DNA of 64,000 nucleotides from Dinoroseobacter sp049800835 (GCF_049800835.1 NZ_JBNAFU010000001.1:248001-312000); one strand, 5' to 3'; positions 52,392 through 61,720 are shown, numbered from the stretch's first letter. A program made the numbers and translations. Notes: a model not told the origin generated them from the letters alone.

Positions 52392-53558
52392 ATGGCCGAC
52401 GCGGCTTCTTCGATGGCTTTGCCAGACGAGTCCGCCCCGGCGCAGCCTGGCCCCGAGGCCCCGTCCGACCATCCCAAGCTGGATGGAGTCGTCATTTCCG
52501 TCGATGCGATGGGTGGCGATCTGGGGCCGGCGGCGATTGTTGCCGGGCTGGCCAAATCCGCAGCGAAGAATCCTGAAATCGCTTTCATAGTTCATGGCGA
52601 CAAGCCCGAGATCGAGCGGCTGGTCGCCAGGCGCAAGATTTTGGCTGGCCGTGTTCAGGTCCGGCACGCCGAAGACGTTGTCAAGATGAGCGACAAGCCC
52701 AGTCAGGTGATGCGTTCGGGCAAGAACACGTCGATGTGGTCGGCCATCAACGCGGTGCGCAATGGCGAGGCGTCGGTATGCGTCTCGTGCGGCAACACGG
52801 GCGCACTGATGGCGGTGAGCATGGTACGGCTGCGCAAGGCCCCGGGTGTGAACCGACCCGCGATTGCGTGCCTCTGGCCTTCGCGAAACCCCGGCGGGTT
52901 CAACGTGATGCTGGATGTCGGGGCGGATATTCGCGCAGATGAACAGGATTTGCTGCAATACGCGCTCATGGGCGCGTCCTATGCCCGCAATGGCCTTGGC
53001 TTGAAAAACCCAAGGGTCGGATTGCTGAATGTCGGAACCGAAGAACACAAGGGCCGCGCGGAACTCAAGGCCGCGCACGACCTGATGTCGGAAAACGCGT
53101 CCCACGCGAATTACGATTTCGTCGGGTTCGTTGAAGGCGGCGATATTCCGTCCGACCGCGTCGATGTCATCGTGACGGATGGCTATACCGGCAACATCGC
53201 GCTCAAGACTGCCGAAGGCACGGCGGCGCTGATCAAGGACTTTCTGACCGAAGCGTTCAAGAAAACACCGCTGTCACGCATCGCGGCCCTTCTGGCGCTG
53301 ACGTCCCTGCGTCGACTGGGCAAGCGGATCGACCCTCGCCGTGTCAATGGCGGTGTCTTTCTGGGGCTCAACGGCACGGTCGTGAAATCGCACGGCTCCG
53401 CGGATGCCACGGGCGTTTCTGCGGCCATCAAACTGGCCTTCGAACTAGCCAAAACCGGATTCACCGAACGATTGGCGGCACGGGTTGCCTCTTCGGTGCA
53501 GGCGCGCGAAACTGCCGCAAAAGCATCCCAAGAGGAGCCGAGCGGGCAGAATGGTTAG
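52392..53558 (+). CDS. plsX: Phosphate acyltransferase PlsX
   Basis: A 388-residue enzyme making acyl-phosphate from acyl-ACP for phospholipid synthesis. SVDAMGGDLGP begins the conserved part at about residue 37, after a longer than usual Pro/Ala-rich N-terminus. GNTGALMA and DVGADIRADEQDLLQYA are family blocks. AGGTAGG lies before the ATG; an internal start at residue 8 is possible. It overlaps fabH by 8 bases. Confidence 0.96.
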   Translation: MADAASSMALPDESAPAQPGPEAPSDHPKLDGVVISVDAMGGDLGPAAIVAGLAKSAAKNPEIAFIVHGDKPEIERLVARRKILAGRVQVRHAEDVVKMSDKPSQVMRSGKNTSMWSAINAVRNGEASVCVSCGNTGALMAVSMVRLRKAPGVNRPAIACLWPSRNPGGFNVMLDVGADIRADEQDLLQYALMGASYARNGLGLKNPRVGLLNVGTEEHKGRAELKAAHDLMSENASHANYDFVGFVEGGDIPSDRVDVIVTDGYTGNIALKTAEGTAALIKDFLTEAFKKTPLSRIAALLALTSLRRLGKRIDPRRVNGGVFLGLNGTVVKSHGSADATGVSAAIKLAFELAKTGFTERLAARVASSVQARETAAKASQEEPSGQNG

Positions 53559-54525
53559 ACGGGCGGTGGTATGTGGTGTGGGGCATTACCTGCCCGCACG
53601 GGTGGTTCCCAACGCCGAATTCGAAAAGTCCCTTGAGACATCGGATGAATGGATCCGAACGCGATCCGGGATTGAAAGCCGCCATTTCGCCGCCGAAGAC
53701 GAGAAAACCTCTGACCTTGCAACACATGCAGCTTTGGCCGCCCTCTCGCAGGGGGGGATCGCGGCTGACAGCATCGACGGTATCGTCGTGGCGACCTCCA
53801 CCCCGGATCTGACCTTTCCGTCAGTTGCAACGATGGTGCAGGCGCGCCTCGGGATGACCAAAGGGTTTGCGTTCGATGTGCAGGCTGTGTGCGCGGGCTT
53901 CGTCTTTGCGTTGGCGAACGCAACGGCCCTTATCGTTTCGGGTCAGGCCAACAGGGTTCTGGTGATCGGAGCCGAAACATTCAGCAGGATCATGGATTGG
54001 ACGGACAGGTCGACTTGCGTCTTGTTTGGCGATGGCGCAGGCGCGCTGGTCCTCGAAGCCGCCGAGGGTGACGGCACCCCGGCGGACCGCGGCGTGTTGG
54101 CAAGTGACTTGAACTCGGACGGACGGCACCGCGATATCCTGTATGTCGATGGCGGCGTATCGGCGACCCAGACAACCGGCGTTCTGAAGATGGAAGGCAA
54201 AGAGGTCTTCCGTCACGCTGTCGAAAAGCTCGCACAGACGGCCCATACCTCGCTCGAGAAGGCCGGGCTGACCGCCGAGGACGTTGATTGGGTCGTTCCG
54301 CACCAGGCAAACCTGCGGATCATTACCCGCACCGCGCAGAAAATGGGCGTGGGGATGGACCGGGTCGTGGTGACAGTCCAGAACCACGGCAACACTTCGG
54401 CGGCATCGATTCCCCTCGCCCTCTCAACAGCCGTGTCGGAGGGTCTGATCATACCCGGCAACGTGATCGTAACCGAGGCGATCGGCGGCGGATTGTCGTG
54501 GGGATCGGTGGTCATGCGCTGGTGA
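53551..54525 (+). CDS. fabH: 3-oxoacyl-ACP synthase III
   Basis: A 324-residue condensing enzyme starting fatty acid synthesis from acetyl-CoA and malonyl-ACP. The catalytic cysteine is C114 in VQAVCAGF, with His in VPHQAN and Asn in NHGNTSA. The ATG at 53551 lies in the end of plsX (ATGGTTAG). SDEWIRTRSGIESRH is the typical N-terminal block. Confidence 0.97.
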   Translation: MVRRAVVCGVGHYLPARVVPNAEFEKSLETSDEWIRTRSGIESRHFAAEDEKTSDLATHAALAALSQGGIAADSIDGIVVATSTPDLTFPSVATMVQARLGMTKGFAFDVQAVCAGFVFALANATALIVSGQANRVLVIGAETFSRIMDWTDRSTCVLFGDGAGALVLEAAEGDGTPADRGVLASDLNSDGRHRDILYVDGGVSATQTTGVLKMEGKEVFRHAVEKLAQTAHTSLEKAGLTAEDVDWVVPHQANLRIITRTAQKMGVGMDRVVVTVQNHGNTSAASIPLALSTAVSEGLIIPGNVIVTEAIGGGLSWGSVVMRW

Positions 54526-54580
54526 GCGCCTTTTTGCGTGTTTTCGCACGTGATGAGCGTCCATTGGCAAGCCCTTGATA

Positions 54581-54608
54581 TTGACTCGGATTTCGACCCT
54601 CGCATAAC
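54581..54608 (+). promoter_or_regulatory. Candidate promoter of ihfA
   Basis: TTGACT (54581-54586) and CATAAC (54603-54608) with a 16-base spacer lie about 27 bases before the ihfA start. The -35 is close to consensus and the -10 is weak. Confidence 0.4.
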
Positions 54609-54634
54609 CTCGCCAACTACGAGGTGGAGGTATC

Positions 54635-54937
54635 ATGGCCAACAAGACACTAACCCGCATGGATCTGAGCGATGCCGTGTTCCGCGAAGTAGGTCTTTCC
54701 CGCAATGAAAGCGCCCAGATCGTCGAAAGCATCTTGCAGCACATGTCCGATGCCCTTGTGCGCGGCGAAAGCGTAAAGATTTCGTCCTTCGGTACGTTCA
54801 GCGTCCGGGACAAGTCCGCACGGATCGGACGGAACCCCAAGACGGGTGAAGAAGTGCCAATCCACCCGCGCCGCGTGCTGACCTTCAGACCGTCCCACCT
54901 GATGAAAGATCGCGTTGCCAACGGCAATCGCGGCTAA
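54635..54937 (+). CDS. ihfA: Integration host factor subunit alpha
   Basis: A 100-residue DNA-bending protein of the HU/IHF family. GRNPKTGEEVPIHPRRVLTF is the DNA-intercalating arm with the conserved proline. The N-terminus KTLTRMDLSDAVFREVGLS fits IhfA and not HU. A good GGAGG site precedes it. It is followed by a MerR-type regulator, as in many alphaproteobacteria. Confidence 0.96.
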   Translation: MANKTLTRMDLSDAVFREVGLSRNESAQIVESILQHMSDALVRGESVKISSFGTFSVRDKSARIGRNPKTGEEVPIHPRRVLTFRPSHLMKDRVANGNRG

Positions 54938-55002
54938 AAACGCCGGCCGACCCGTAACCGGGTCAGACAAGCCGGGCTGAGCAGAGGCTAAAAGGACCGG
55001 GC

Positions 55003-55731
55003 ATGGCGAAATCCGCAGACGCTTTTCGCACGATCAGCGAAGTTGCCGACTGGCTTGGCGTGCCCACGCATGTGCTGCGGTTCTGGGAAAGCAAGTTTCC
55101 ACAGGTCAAACCGGTCAAGCGCGCGGGCGGTCGCCGATACTACCGCCCGTCTGACATGCTTTTGCTGGCAGGGATCAGAGTGCTGTTGCACGACGATGGC
55201 GTGACGATCCGAGGCGTGCAGAAGGTGCTGCGCGAAAAGGGCGTCAAACACGTCACAGGGCTGGCTGATCGCGACGTGGCAGAAACCGATGATGCGCCTC
55301 CACCGACCTCGCCTGCTGCCCCACCCGAGCCGCCGGACGCCAATATCGTGGACCTGCCACGCACGGCACCGTCTCCGCAGGTTGTCGCGAAGGTCCCTGA
55401 GGGTGTTGCGGCCGCAAGCAATCAGACCGACACAGTTCTGGAAGTCGAAGACGACCAGATGGGGCTGTTCACCGCAGCGGCCGCGCCAGCATCTGTTCCG
55501 CCAGGATCGGACCCGGACCAACCGGATGCACGGCCTGCCGCGTCCCTGCCCGGCCCGAGCCCCGTTGGCACCGCGGCCCTGACCCGTTTGCGCGCAATGA
55601 CGGCGCTGCCTGGCGATGGTACGGCTGCGGACCTAAGGCAGGCATTGGTCCAGCATCGCGCCAACCTGCAGGCCTTGCGGGACCAGCTGGCATCCGCCCC
55701 CCCGACCACGGGGTCGGACCCCGAGGGTTGA
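55003..55731 (+). CDS. MerR-family regulator with long disordered tail
   Basis: A 242-residue protein. Residues 8-80 form a MerR winged helix (AFRTISEVADWLGVPTHVLRFWE). From about residue 95 to 235 the chain is rich in Pro, Ala and Asp with no fold visible, apart from a short helix (LRQALVQHRANLQALRDQL) near the end. No metal or ligand cysteines are seen. It is 65 bases after ihfA with an AAGGA site before the ATG. A short hairpin at 54949-54964 lies between the two. Confidence 0.88.
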   Translation: MAKSADAFRTISEVADWLGVPTHVLRFWESKFPQVKPVKRAGGRRYYRPSDMLLLAGIRVLLHDDGVTIRGVQKVLREKGVKHVTGLADRDVAETDDAPPPTSPAAPPEPPDANIVDLPRTAPSPQVVAKVPEGVAAASNQTDTVLEVEDDQMGLFTAAAAPASVPPGSDPDQPDARPAASLPGPSPVGTAALTRLRAMTALPGDGTAADLRQALVQHRANLQALRDQLASAPPTTGSDPEG

Positions 55732-55744
55732 TGCGAAAATCGTC

Positions 55745-55772
55745 TTGCTCCTGCCGCAGAAACCAGTATGTA
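55745..55772 (+). promoter_or_regulatory. Promoter of tRNA-Pro
   Basis: TTGCTC (55745-55750) and TATGTA (55767-55772) with a 16-base spacer end 11 bases before the tRNA, the same distance as at tRNA-Gly. Confidence 0.45.
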
Positions 55773-55783
55773 CGCGTCAGTGT

Positions 55784-55860
55784 CGGGCTATGGCGCAGCC
55801 TGGTAGCGCGTCCGTCTGGGGGACGGAAGGTCGCAGGTTCGAGTCCTGCTAGCCCGACCA
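55784..55860 (+). tRNA. tRNA-Pro (anticodon GGG)
   Basis: A 77-base tRNA. CGGGCTA (55784-55790) pairs with TAGCCCG (55850-55856), the discriminator is A, and CCA is encoded at 55858-55860. The anticodon loop CTGGGGG gives GGG, reading CCC and CCU. The T arm is GCAGGTTCGAGTCCTGC. Confidence 0.97.
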
Positions 55861-55941
55861 ATTTACAACATATCGACACAGTGATCCGCGCAGGCGACCG
55901 ACCCCGCCACCGCACCCGGCGGTCGCTAACAGGGGCCCGCC

Positions 55942-57039
55942 ATGCCGTTTGATCACACCACGCTCACGCCCGGCGTTCTTCCAGACAGCTTGCTGCGCGA
56001 CATGATCGGCACGGGGGCGTTGTCAGCGGACCCCGCTATCACGCAAGCGCAGGTTCAACCCGCGAGCCTCGATCTGCGTCTGGGCACCACCGCCTACCGC
56101 GTGCGCGCCTCGTTTCTAGCCGGACAGGGGCGCACGGTCGCAGATCGTCTCGATGCGTTCGAAATGCACCGCGTTGACCTGTCGGGCGGCGCAGTTCTGG
56201 AGAAAGGCTGTGTCTACGTCGTCCCGCTGATGGAACGGCTTGACCTGCCCGCCGGAATACAGGCCGTGGCCAATGCCAAAAGCTCCACTGGGCGGCTTGA
56301 CCTGTTGACCCGCACCATCACCGATGGCGGCGCGGAATTCGACCGGATTGCACCGGGATACTCCGGCCCGCTCTATGCCGAGATTTGCCCGAGATCGTTC
56401 TCCGTTCTGGTGCGCCCGGGGATGCGGCTGAACCAGATCAGGTTTCGCACAGGCGAAGCGCGGCTGGACGATGCGATGCTGCGCAACCTGCATGAAACCG
56501 ACGGTCTTGTGTCCGGCCCTGCGCACATAGACGATGGGCTGGGCTTCTCGGTCGACCTCAAACCCGAGCGTGGCACGCTCGTCGGGTATCGTGCCAAGCC
56601 CCATACCGGCGTGATCGACCTGGATAAAATCGGCCATTACGACCCTGCAGCCTACTGGGAGGAGGTCCACTCAGACGATGGGCAGATCATCCTGGACCCG
56701 GGCGCGTTCTACATCCTCGTCAGTCGCGAGGCTGTGCATATTCCGCCCGATTACGCTGCCGAAATGGCCCCCTACCTGGCAATGGTCGGAGAATTCCGCG
56801 TGCACTATGCAGGCTTCTTCGATCCGGGCTTCGGCCATGCCCATGCGGGCGGCACGGGGTCACGCGGGGTGCTGGAGGTACGCTGCCACGAGGCTCCCTT
56901 CGTTCTGGAGCATGGCCAGATCGTCGGCCGCTTGGTCTACGAACGCATGAGCAAGCGCCCCAATGTCCTCTATGGATCTGAAATCGCGTCGAATTACCAA
57001 GGCCAAGGCCTGAAGCTGTCCAAGCATTTCCGCAGCTGA
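55942..57039 (+). CDS. dcd: dCTP deaminase, double-length alphaproteobacterial form
   Basis: A 365-residue enzyme, about twice the usual 190, converting dCTP to dUTP. The first half holds the Dcd blocks PASLDLRLGTTAYRVR, ANAKSSTGRLDLL and GYSGPLYAEICPRS. The second half repeats the same fold more loosely (LDPGAFYILVSREAVHIP, HYAGFFDPGFGHA, GQIVGRLVYERM). One chain thus looks like a fused dimer. It is 81 bases after tRNA-Pro and 6 bases before a transporter gene. Confidence 0.92.
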   Translation: MPFDHTTLTPGVLPDSLLRDMIGTGALSADPAITQAQVQPASLDLRLGTTAYRVRASFLAGQGRTVADRLDAFEMHRVDLSGGAVLEKGCVYVVPLMERLDLPAGIQAVANAKSSTGRLDLLTRTITDGGAEFDRIAPGYSGPLYAEICPRSFSVLVRPGMRLNQIRFRTGEARLDDAMLRNLHETDGLVSGPAHIDDGLGFSVDLKPERGTLVGYRAKPHTGVIDLDKIGHYDPAAYWEEVHSDDGQIILDPGAFYILVSREAVHIPPDYAAEMAPYLAMVGEFRVHYAGFFDPGFGHAHAGGTGSRGVLEVRCHEAPFVLEHGQIVGRLVYERMSKRPNVLYGSEIASNYQGQGLKLSKHFRS

Positions 57040-57045
57040 GCCCGC

Positions 57046-58200
57046 ATGACCCGGCCGATCCTGCTTCTGCTCTTGTCCGTGGGCATTGTCGGGGTGACAG
57101 CGCTCATGCTGTCGCCAATTGCGTCTGCGGTGGCGTTGGGCCTGCCCGGTGCGACCGCACGAGAGGTTCTGTTTGGCGCGGCCCTATACGGGGCCGCCAC
57201 CGCTCTTTCTGCACTGGTGCTTGCGCCGCAGGCGGACCGCGTCGGCGCGGACAGATCGCTGCGCGCGGCACTTGGGCTTCTGGCCGTCGGGTTCGCCTGC
57301 GCCGGCCTCGCGCCCGACCTGGTCGTGTTTCTGGGCGCGCAGATGGTGTTGGGCGTGGCAACGGGCGTGGCGCTCCCTTCGGCGTACGCGCTTGCGGCCC
57401 ATGCGGCGCCGGCTGGCAAAGAAGCACAGACAATGGGCCTCGTGCTGAGCGGCTGGACCCTGAGCCTCGTGGCCGGTGTCAGCGTGGCGGCCTTTGGCGC
57501 GGACCTGCTGGGCTGGCGGACGATGTTCCTTGCGCTGGCCGCGCTGGCCGCGCTGGTCATGCTCGGCTTGCTGCGCACCCGGTTCACTGCGCCGCGCGGG
57601 CGCGCCACGTCTCCGTTGAGCGGCTTGCGCGTACCGGGCATAGGGCGCGGTCTGGCGATGATAGGCGCGCTGATGCTCGGGTTCTATCTGACCTACACAT
57701 ATATCGGCACGCATGTGACCCAGACGCTGGGACGGTCCACGGCAGCGGCGGGCCTCGTGCCGCTGATCTATGGACTGGGCTTTGGATTTACCACGTTTCT
57801 GGACCGGTATATTGACAGGCTCGGGGCCGCGCGCACGGCGCGCCCGCTCTTTGCGTTCAACGTGCTGCTCTATCTTGGCATGAGCTATGCTGCACCCAGC
57901 TTTGCGGCGCTTTTGGCGCTCGCGTTCCTATGGGGGTTCACGCAGCACCTGGGACTGAACCTGGCCGTCGGGCGGCTTACAGCGCTTGACCCGAACCAGC
58001 GCGGCGCAATCCTGGGGCTGAACAGCTGCATCACCTACATCATGGTGTTTCTGGGCGCAGCTCTCGGAGGGGTGGTCTTTGCCGCGCTCGGGTTTGCCCC
58101 TTTGCCGGTCCTGTCGGCGTTTCTGCTGATCTACCTTGCCGTGGAGGCCGGTTGGCCCGGCGCGTGGCGCACGCCTTACTCGTCGAACATCTCCGACTGA
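57046..58200 (+). CDS. Major facilitator superfamily transporter, DHA1-like
   Basis: A 384-residue membrane protein with about 12 hydrophobic segments, rich in Ala, Gly and Leu. The loop after helix 2 has APQADRVGADRSLRAALG, the MFS signature region. It resembles small drug or sugar efflux members. It follows dcd by 6 bases. Its last 25 bases overlap the end of scpB on the other strand. The substrate is unknown. Confidence 0.85.
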   Translation: MTRPILLLLLSVGIVGVTALMLSPIASAVALGLPGATAREVLFGAALYGAATALSALVLAPQADRVGADRSLRAALGLLAVGFACAGLAPDLVVFLGAQMVLGVATGVALPSAYALAAHAAPAGKEAQTMGLVLSGWTLSLVAGVSVAAFGADLLGWRTMFLALAALAALVMLGLLRTRFTAPRGRATSPLSGLRVPGIGRGLAMIGALMLGFYLTYTYIGTHVTQTLGRSTAAAGLVPLIYGLGFGFTTFLDRYIDRLGAARTARPLFAFNVLLYLGMSYAAPSFAALLALAFLWGFTQHLGLNLAVGRLTALDPNQRGAILGLNSCITYIMVFLGAALGGVVFAALGFAPLPVLSAFLLIYLAVEAGWPGAWRTPYSSNISD

Positions 58201-58844
58201 TCTTCGTCTGCATCTCCCTCTTCGCCAGCGTTGGGGTCCGGCTCCCCGGGTGGAGGGCGGCTTTCCAGAAGGCCGGCGGCGCGCAGATCCGACAATCCGG
58301 GAAGGTCGCGCGCGGACTCGAGACCGAAATGGTCCAGAAAGCTTTGCGTGGCCACGAACGTGACGGGCCGACCAGGTGTCATGCGGCGGCGCCCGAACTT
58401 CACCCATTCCAGTTCGATCAGCAGGTCAAGTGTCCCCCGGCTGACGGAAACGCCACGAATCTCCTCGATCTCGGCCCGCGTGACCGGCTGATGGTAGGCG
58501 ATGATCGCCAGCGTCTCGATCGCGGCTCGGCTCAGCTTGCGGACTTCGACCGTTTCCTTCTGCATCAAGAACCCAAGGTCTGGCGCGGTTCGGATCGCCC
58601 AGGCATCTCCGACCTTCACCACGGCCACCCCGCGCCCTTCGTAGCGTCTGCGCAGATGCGCCAGCGCTTCGGTCGCGTCACATCCGTGGGGCAACCGCGT
58701 GTGCAGTTCGCGCACGGTGACGGGCTCCGAGGTGGCAAACAGGATCGCCTCGACCATGCGCTCCTGTTCGCCCATGGGCGGCGCCTCGAAGAGGCTGTCA
58801 TTCTCGGGCATCTCACCCTTTGTCGGCTCAGGCGTGTCGGTCAT
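58176..58844 (-). CDS. scpB: Segregation and condensation protein B
   Basis: A 222-residue winged-helix partner of SMC-ScpA. Family blocks are EAILFATSEPVTVREL, ALETLAIIAYHQPVTRAEIE and IRGVSVSRGTLDLLIEL. The acidic C-terminal tail (ADEDQSEMFDE) overlaps the 3' end of the convergent transporter gene by 25 bases. It overlaps scpA by 4 bases. Confidence 0.95.
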   Translation of the reverse strand: MTDTPEPTKGEMPENDSLFEAPPMGEQERMVEAILFATSEPVTVRELHTRLPHGCDATEALAHLRRRYEGRGVAVVKVGDAWAIRTAPDLGFLMQKETVEVRKLSRAAIETLAIIAYHQPVTRAEIEEIRGVSVSRGTLDLLIELEWVKFGRRRMTPGRPVTFVATQSFLDHFGLESARDLPGLSDLRAAGLLESRPPPGEPDPNAGEEGDADEDQSEMFDE

Positions 58845-59635
58845 GTGGCGTCGGGTTTTCTCTTTATCTGAATCGGGGCGAAAGTGTCCCCCTGGCGGAT
58901 TTCGATGCGGCCTGCCTTGGCCAACTCCAGCGAAGCGGCAAAGGTCGCAGCGGTCGCGGAGCGGCGGCGCTTGGGATCCAGCGTCCAGCCATCCGGCAGG
59001 TAGGAGGCAAGCTCCGTCCAGTCGCCGGCAAATCGGATCAGGCCCGACATCCGCTCCAGCGCCTGCTCCAGTGTCAGAACACTGTCGCGGTCCATGACGA
59101 ACGGGCGGAACTCGTCTTTGGTCCGCGTGCGGGCATAGGCCTGCATCAGGTCGATCAGCGTGGCCGTGTAGGTCACCTTGCGCGACCGCGTGACCTCCTC
59201 TCGCTGCCCCCTGCCAAAGAAATCGCGACCCAATTGGTCTCGCGCCATAAGTTGGGCCGCGGCATTGCGCATTGCCTCAAGCCGTTCAAGCTGAAAGGCA
59301 AGATGGGCGGCAAGCTCTTCGCCCGAGGGGCCGTCATCGGACGGATCGGGGGGAAGCAGAAGACGTGATTTCAGGAAGGCCAGCCAGGCCGCCATCACAA
59401 GGTAATCCGCGGCAAGCTCGATGCGCAGCTTCTTGGCCTGCTCCACAAAGGCAAGATACTGCTCGGCGAGCGCCAGAATAGAGACCTTGCGCAAGTCCAC
59501 CTTCTGGGTACGCGACAGTTGCAGCAGAAGATCCAGCGGGCCTTCGAACCCGTCGACGTCGACGATCAGGGCCTCGGCGGCGAGACGTTCTTCCACGCTG
59601 ACGCGTGCAGGCTGATCCCAGGGTTCTTCTGTCAT
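58841..59635 (-). CDS. scpA: Segregation and condensation protein A
   Basis: A 264-residue kleisin that bridges SMC heads. FEGPLDLLLQLSRTQKVDLRKV near residue 30 and YLVMAAWLAFLKSRLLLPP are typical. The C-terminal winged helix is seen in ATAATFAASLELAKAGRIEIRQG. It lies between nagZ (54 bases upstream) and scpB (4-base overlap). Confidence 0.95.
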   Translation of the reverse strand: MTEEPWDQPARVSVEERLAAEALIVDVDGFEGPLDLLLQLSRTQKVDLRKVSILALAEQYLAFVEQAKKLRIELAADYLVMAAWLAFLKSRLLLPPDPSDDGPSGEELAAHLAFQLERLEAMRNAAAQLMARDQLGRDFFGRGQREEVTRSRKVTYTATLIDLMQAYARTRTKDEFRPFVMDRDSVLTLEQALERMSGLIRFAGDWTELASYLPDGWTLDPKRRRSATAATFAASLELAKAGRIEIRQGDTFAPIQIKRKPDAT

Positions 59636-59689
59636 CGCGGGGGGCGTCGGGTCCTTCGGGTGAAATCTGTCGCGCGCGGAGGCCAGATC

Positions 59690-60703
59690 TTAGACCGTGC
59701 GTTCAAGGGCCTCAAGTTCCGCCGCGCAGGCTGCGATGTCAACGGGGGTTGGTGTTTGGTCCGGCGGAATGCGGGCCGCAAGGGCCGCTTGCGCGCGGGC
59801 GCGCGACGGCTCGGGACTTGGCCCGAGCGCGCCCGCAATCGCCTGCATCTCCGCCAGATCGCCGTTACAGTGCAAAACCATGTCGCACCCGGCCGCCAGG
59901 GCGGCCTGCGCCCGCTCCACGACACTGCCCGACAGCGCCTGCATGGAGATATCATCCGTCATCAAGAGGCCCGAAAACCCAAGCTCCTCCCGGATCATCG
60001 AAATCATGATCGGGGATTGCGTTGCCGGGCGGGCCGGGTCGAAGGCTTCAAAGACAACATGCGCGCTCATCGCCATCGCCAGGTCGCTCAAGGCGGAAAA
60101 GGGCTGGAAATCAACATCTCGCAAGGTGGATGCCGCCGCTGTCACGCGCGGCAGATCGAGATGGCTGTCCACGGTCGACAATCCGTGGCCCGGCATGTGC
60201 TTCATCACCGGCAGAACGCCGCCAGCCATATGCGCTTCAGCCAGTGTGCGCCCCAGTTGCGCAACCGTTGCAGGGTCCGCGCCATAGCACCGGTTTTTCA
60301 GGATCGGATGCGTGTCCGGCCGGACGATATCGAGCATCGGCACGCAGTTGACGTCGATGCCGACCCCGCGCAGATCCTCGGCCAGCAATCGCCCGCGCAG
60401 CCAGAACGCGCGCACCGGGTCGGCGCACCGCGCAAGATCAAGCGGCGGCAGGTGCTCACGCCAATGGGGGCCCCGCATTCGCGCCACGCGCCCGCCCTCC
60501 TGGTCGATCAGGATCGGCGCGTGCCAGCCCACACTGTCCCGCAGAGTGGCACAGAGCGTGCGCAGTTGCTGCGGTGTGTCGACATTGCGGGCAAAGAGGA
60601 TGAAGCCCCAAGGCTGGGCCTCACGAAAAAATGCCTTCTCTGCGTCTGAGACCTCCAGCCCGGCACATCCAAGGATGTAAGGCCTCACGCCGGGCGCGGC
60701 CAT
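59690..60703 (-). CDS. nagZ: Beta-N-acetylglucosaminidase NagZ
   Basis: A 337-residue glycoside hydrolase family 3 enzyme of cell-wall recycling, acting in the cytoplasm. LIDQEGGRVARMRGP and the catalytic loop KHMPGHGLSTVDSH are seen (Met where most have Phe). The nucleophile Asp is in LLMTDDISMQAL. The ATG at 60703 lies one base after the stop of the SPOR gene, so translation is coupled. Confidence 0.93.
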   Translation of the reverse strand: MAAPGVRPYILGCAGLEVSDAEKAFFREAQPWGFILFARNVDTPQQLRTLCATLRDSVGWHAPILIDQEGGRVARMRGPHWREHLPPLDLARCADPVRAFWLRGRLLAEDLRGVGIDVNCVPMLDIVRPDTHPILKNRCYGADPATVAQLGRTLAEAHMAGGVLPVMKHMPGHGLSTVDSHLDLPRVTAAASTLRDVDFQPFSALSDLAMAMSAHVVFEAFDPARPATQSPIMISMIREELGFSGLLMTDDISMQALSGSVVERAQAALAAGCDMVLHCNGDLAEMQAIAGALGPSPEPSRARAQAALAARIPPDQTPTPVDIAACAAELEALERTV

Positions 60704-60704
60704 C

Positions 60705-61622
60705 TCAAAACTGGACGGGAACGCAGTCCCGGTCAGCCGCAAGGAAAACTGAGCAGAACCTCTGTGCCTCCGCCATGTCCTCGAACCCGGTCATGCGGAG
60801 CCGGTAGAACGTCGTCGTCCCATCGCTGGAGGGCAGGATGACGGGCGATTTGCCGTCCATGAAATCGCCGAACTGCGCGTCGATGGCCTGCCAGGCCTGC
60901 TCGGCCTCAGCCGCGCTCTGGTAGGCGCGGAACTGGACCATGCGCGTTCCCGGCGTCAGCGTGGCCGGATCGACAAACCCGCGTGTCGCCTCTGCGGCTG
61001 CGGGGGCTGCTGACAGGCTGGCCATATGGACGCCTTCAGGGCGCGCAGGCGGGCGCGGTGATAGCGCGACCCCCGGAACCGAGGTGGGAACTATGTCCGC
61101 AACCGCGTCTTCGCCCGCCACAATCTCGCTCAGCAGCGCTTCGACAGCCAGGCCCGTATCGGCAGGCTCGGGTGTTTGCGGGGCGTAGACCGCCTGCATC
61201 ACCTGAGCTTCGGATTGCGCACCAGCAGGAAGTTCCGCCAGTTGGTTCGATGGCGGCGTGGCATCGCTCAGGTCCAGCGGGCGCGGCGCAAGCATGATCT
61301 GCGCAGGCGCTTCTGCGGCGATGCCGTCCGCTTGCACCTGATTGACGGCCAGACCCTGGTAATCGGCCTGCGATCCGCCGGGGTTTTCTGGCTGCACGCG
61401 CATCGGGCCGTCCAGCGCACGGATGACGGGAACACCGGCCACATCACGCAACACCAGATCGTAGGACCACAGGGCAAGCCCGCCCATCAAGGCCAGCGAG
61501 GCAAGCCCGCCAAGCCATGTGGTCACGCCGCCCTTCGGCGCTTCGTCGATCTCGGTGAACGTCATTTCTGCGCCCGGATAAGCGCCATAAGCCCCATCGG
61601 GGTGAGAATCGTAAACGGTCAT
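60705..61622 (-). CDS. SPOR-domain membrane protein
   Basis: A 305-residue protein with a cytoplasmic N-terminus, one membrane helix at about 35-55 (WLGGLASLALMGGLALW), a long Pro/Ala-rich periplasmic linker, and a C-terminal SPOR domain (about 225-305, VQFRAYQSAAEAEQAW). SPOR domains bind denuded peptidoglycan at the division site. Its position between argS and nagZ is the usual one in Rhodobacterales and links it to cell-wall work. Confidence 0.92.
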   Translation of the reverse strand: MTVYDSHPDGAYGAYPGAEMTFTEIDEAPKGGVTTWLGGLASLALMGGLALWSYDLVLRDVAGVPVIRALDGPMRVQPENPGGSQADYQGLAVNQVQADGIAAEAPAQIMLAPRPLDLSDATPPSNQLAELPAGAQSEAQVMQAVYAPQTPEPADTGLAVEALLSEIVAGEDAVADIVPTSVPGVALSPRPPARPEGVHMASLSAAPAAAEATRGFVDPATLTPGTRMVQFRAYQSAAEAEQAWQAIDAQFGDFMDGKSPVILPSSDGTTTFYRLRMTGFEDMAEAQRFCSVFLAADRDCVPVQF

Positions 61623-61720
61623 TGTCCTGCCTCTATGCGCGCTCCCGAGGTGGACTGCGGGAACGTCATTGACTGCTCAAACTCTCAATGGCGGCGCGCA
61701 TTCTGGTCAGGCTCTTCGGC

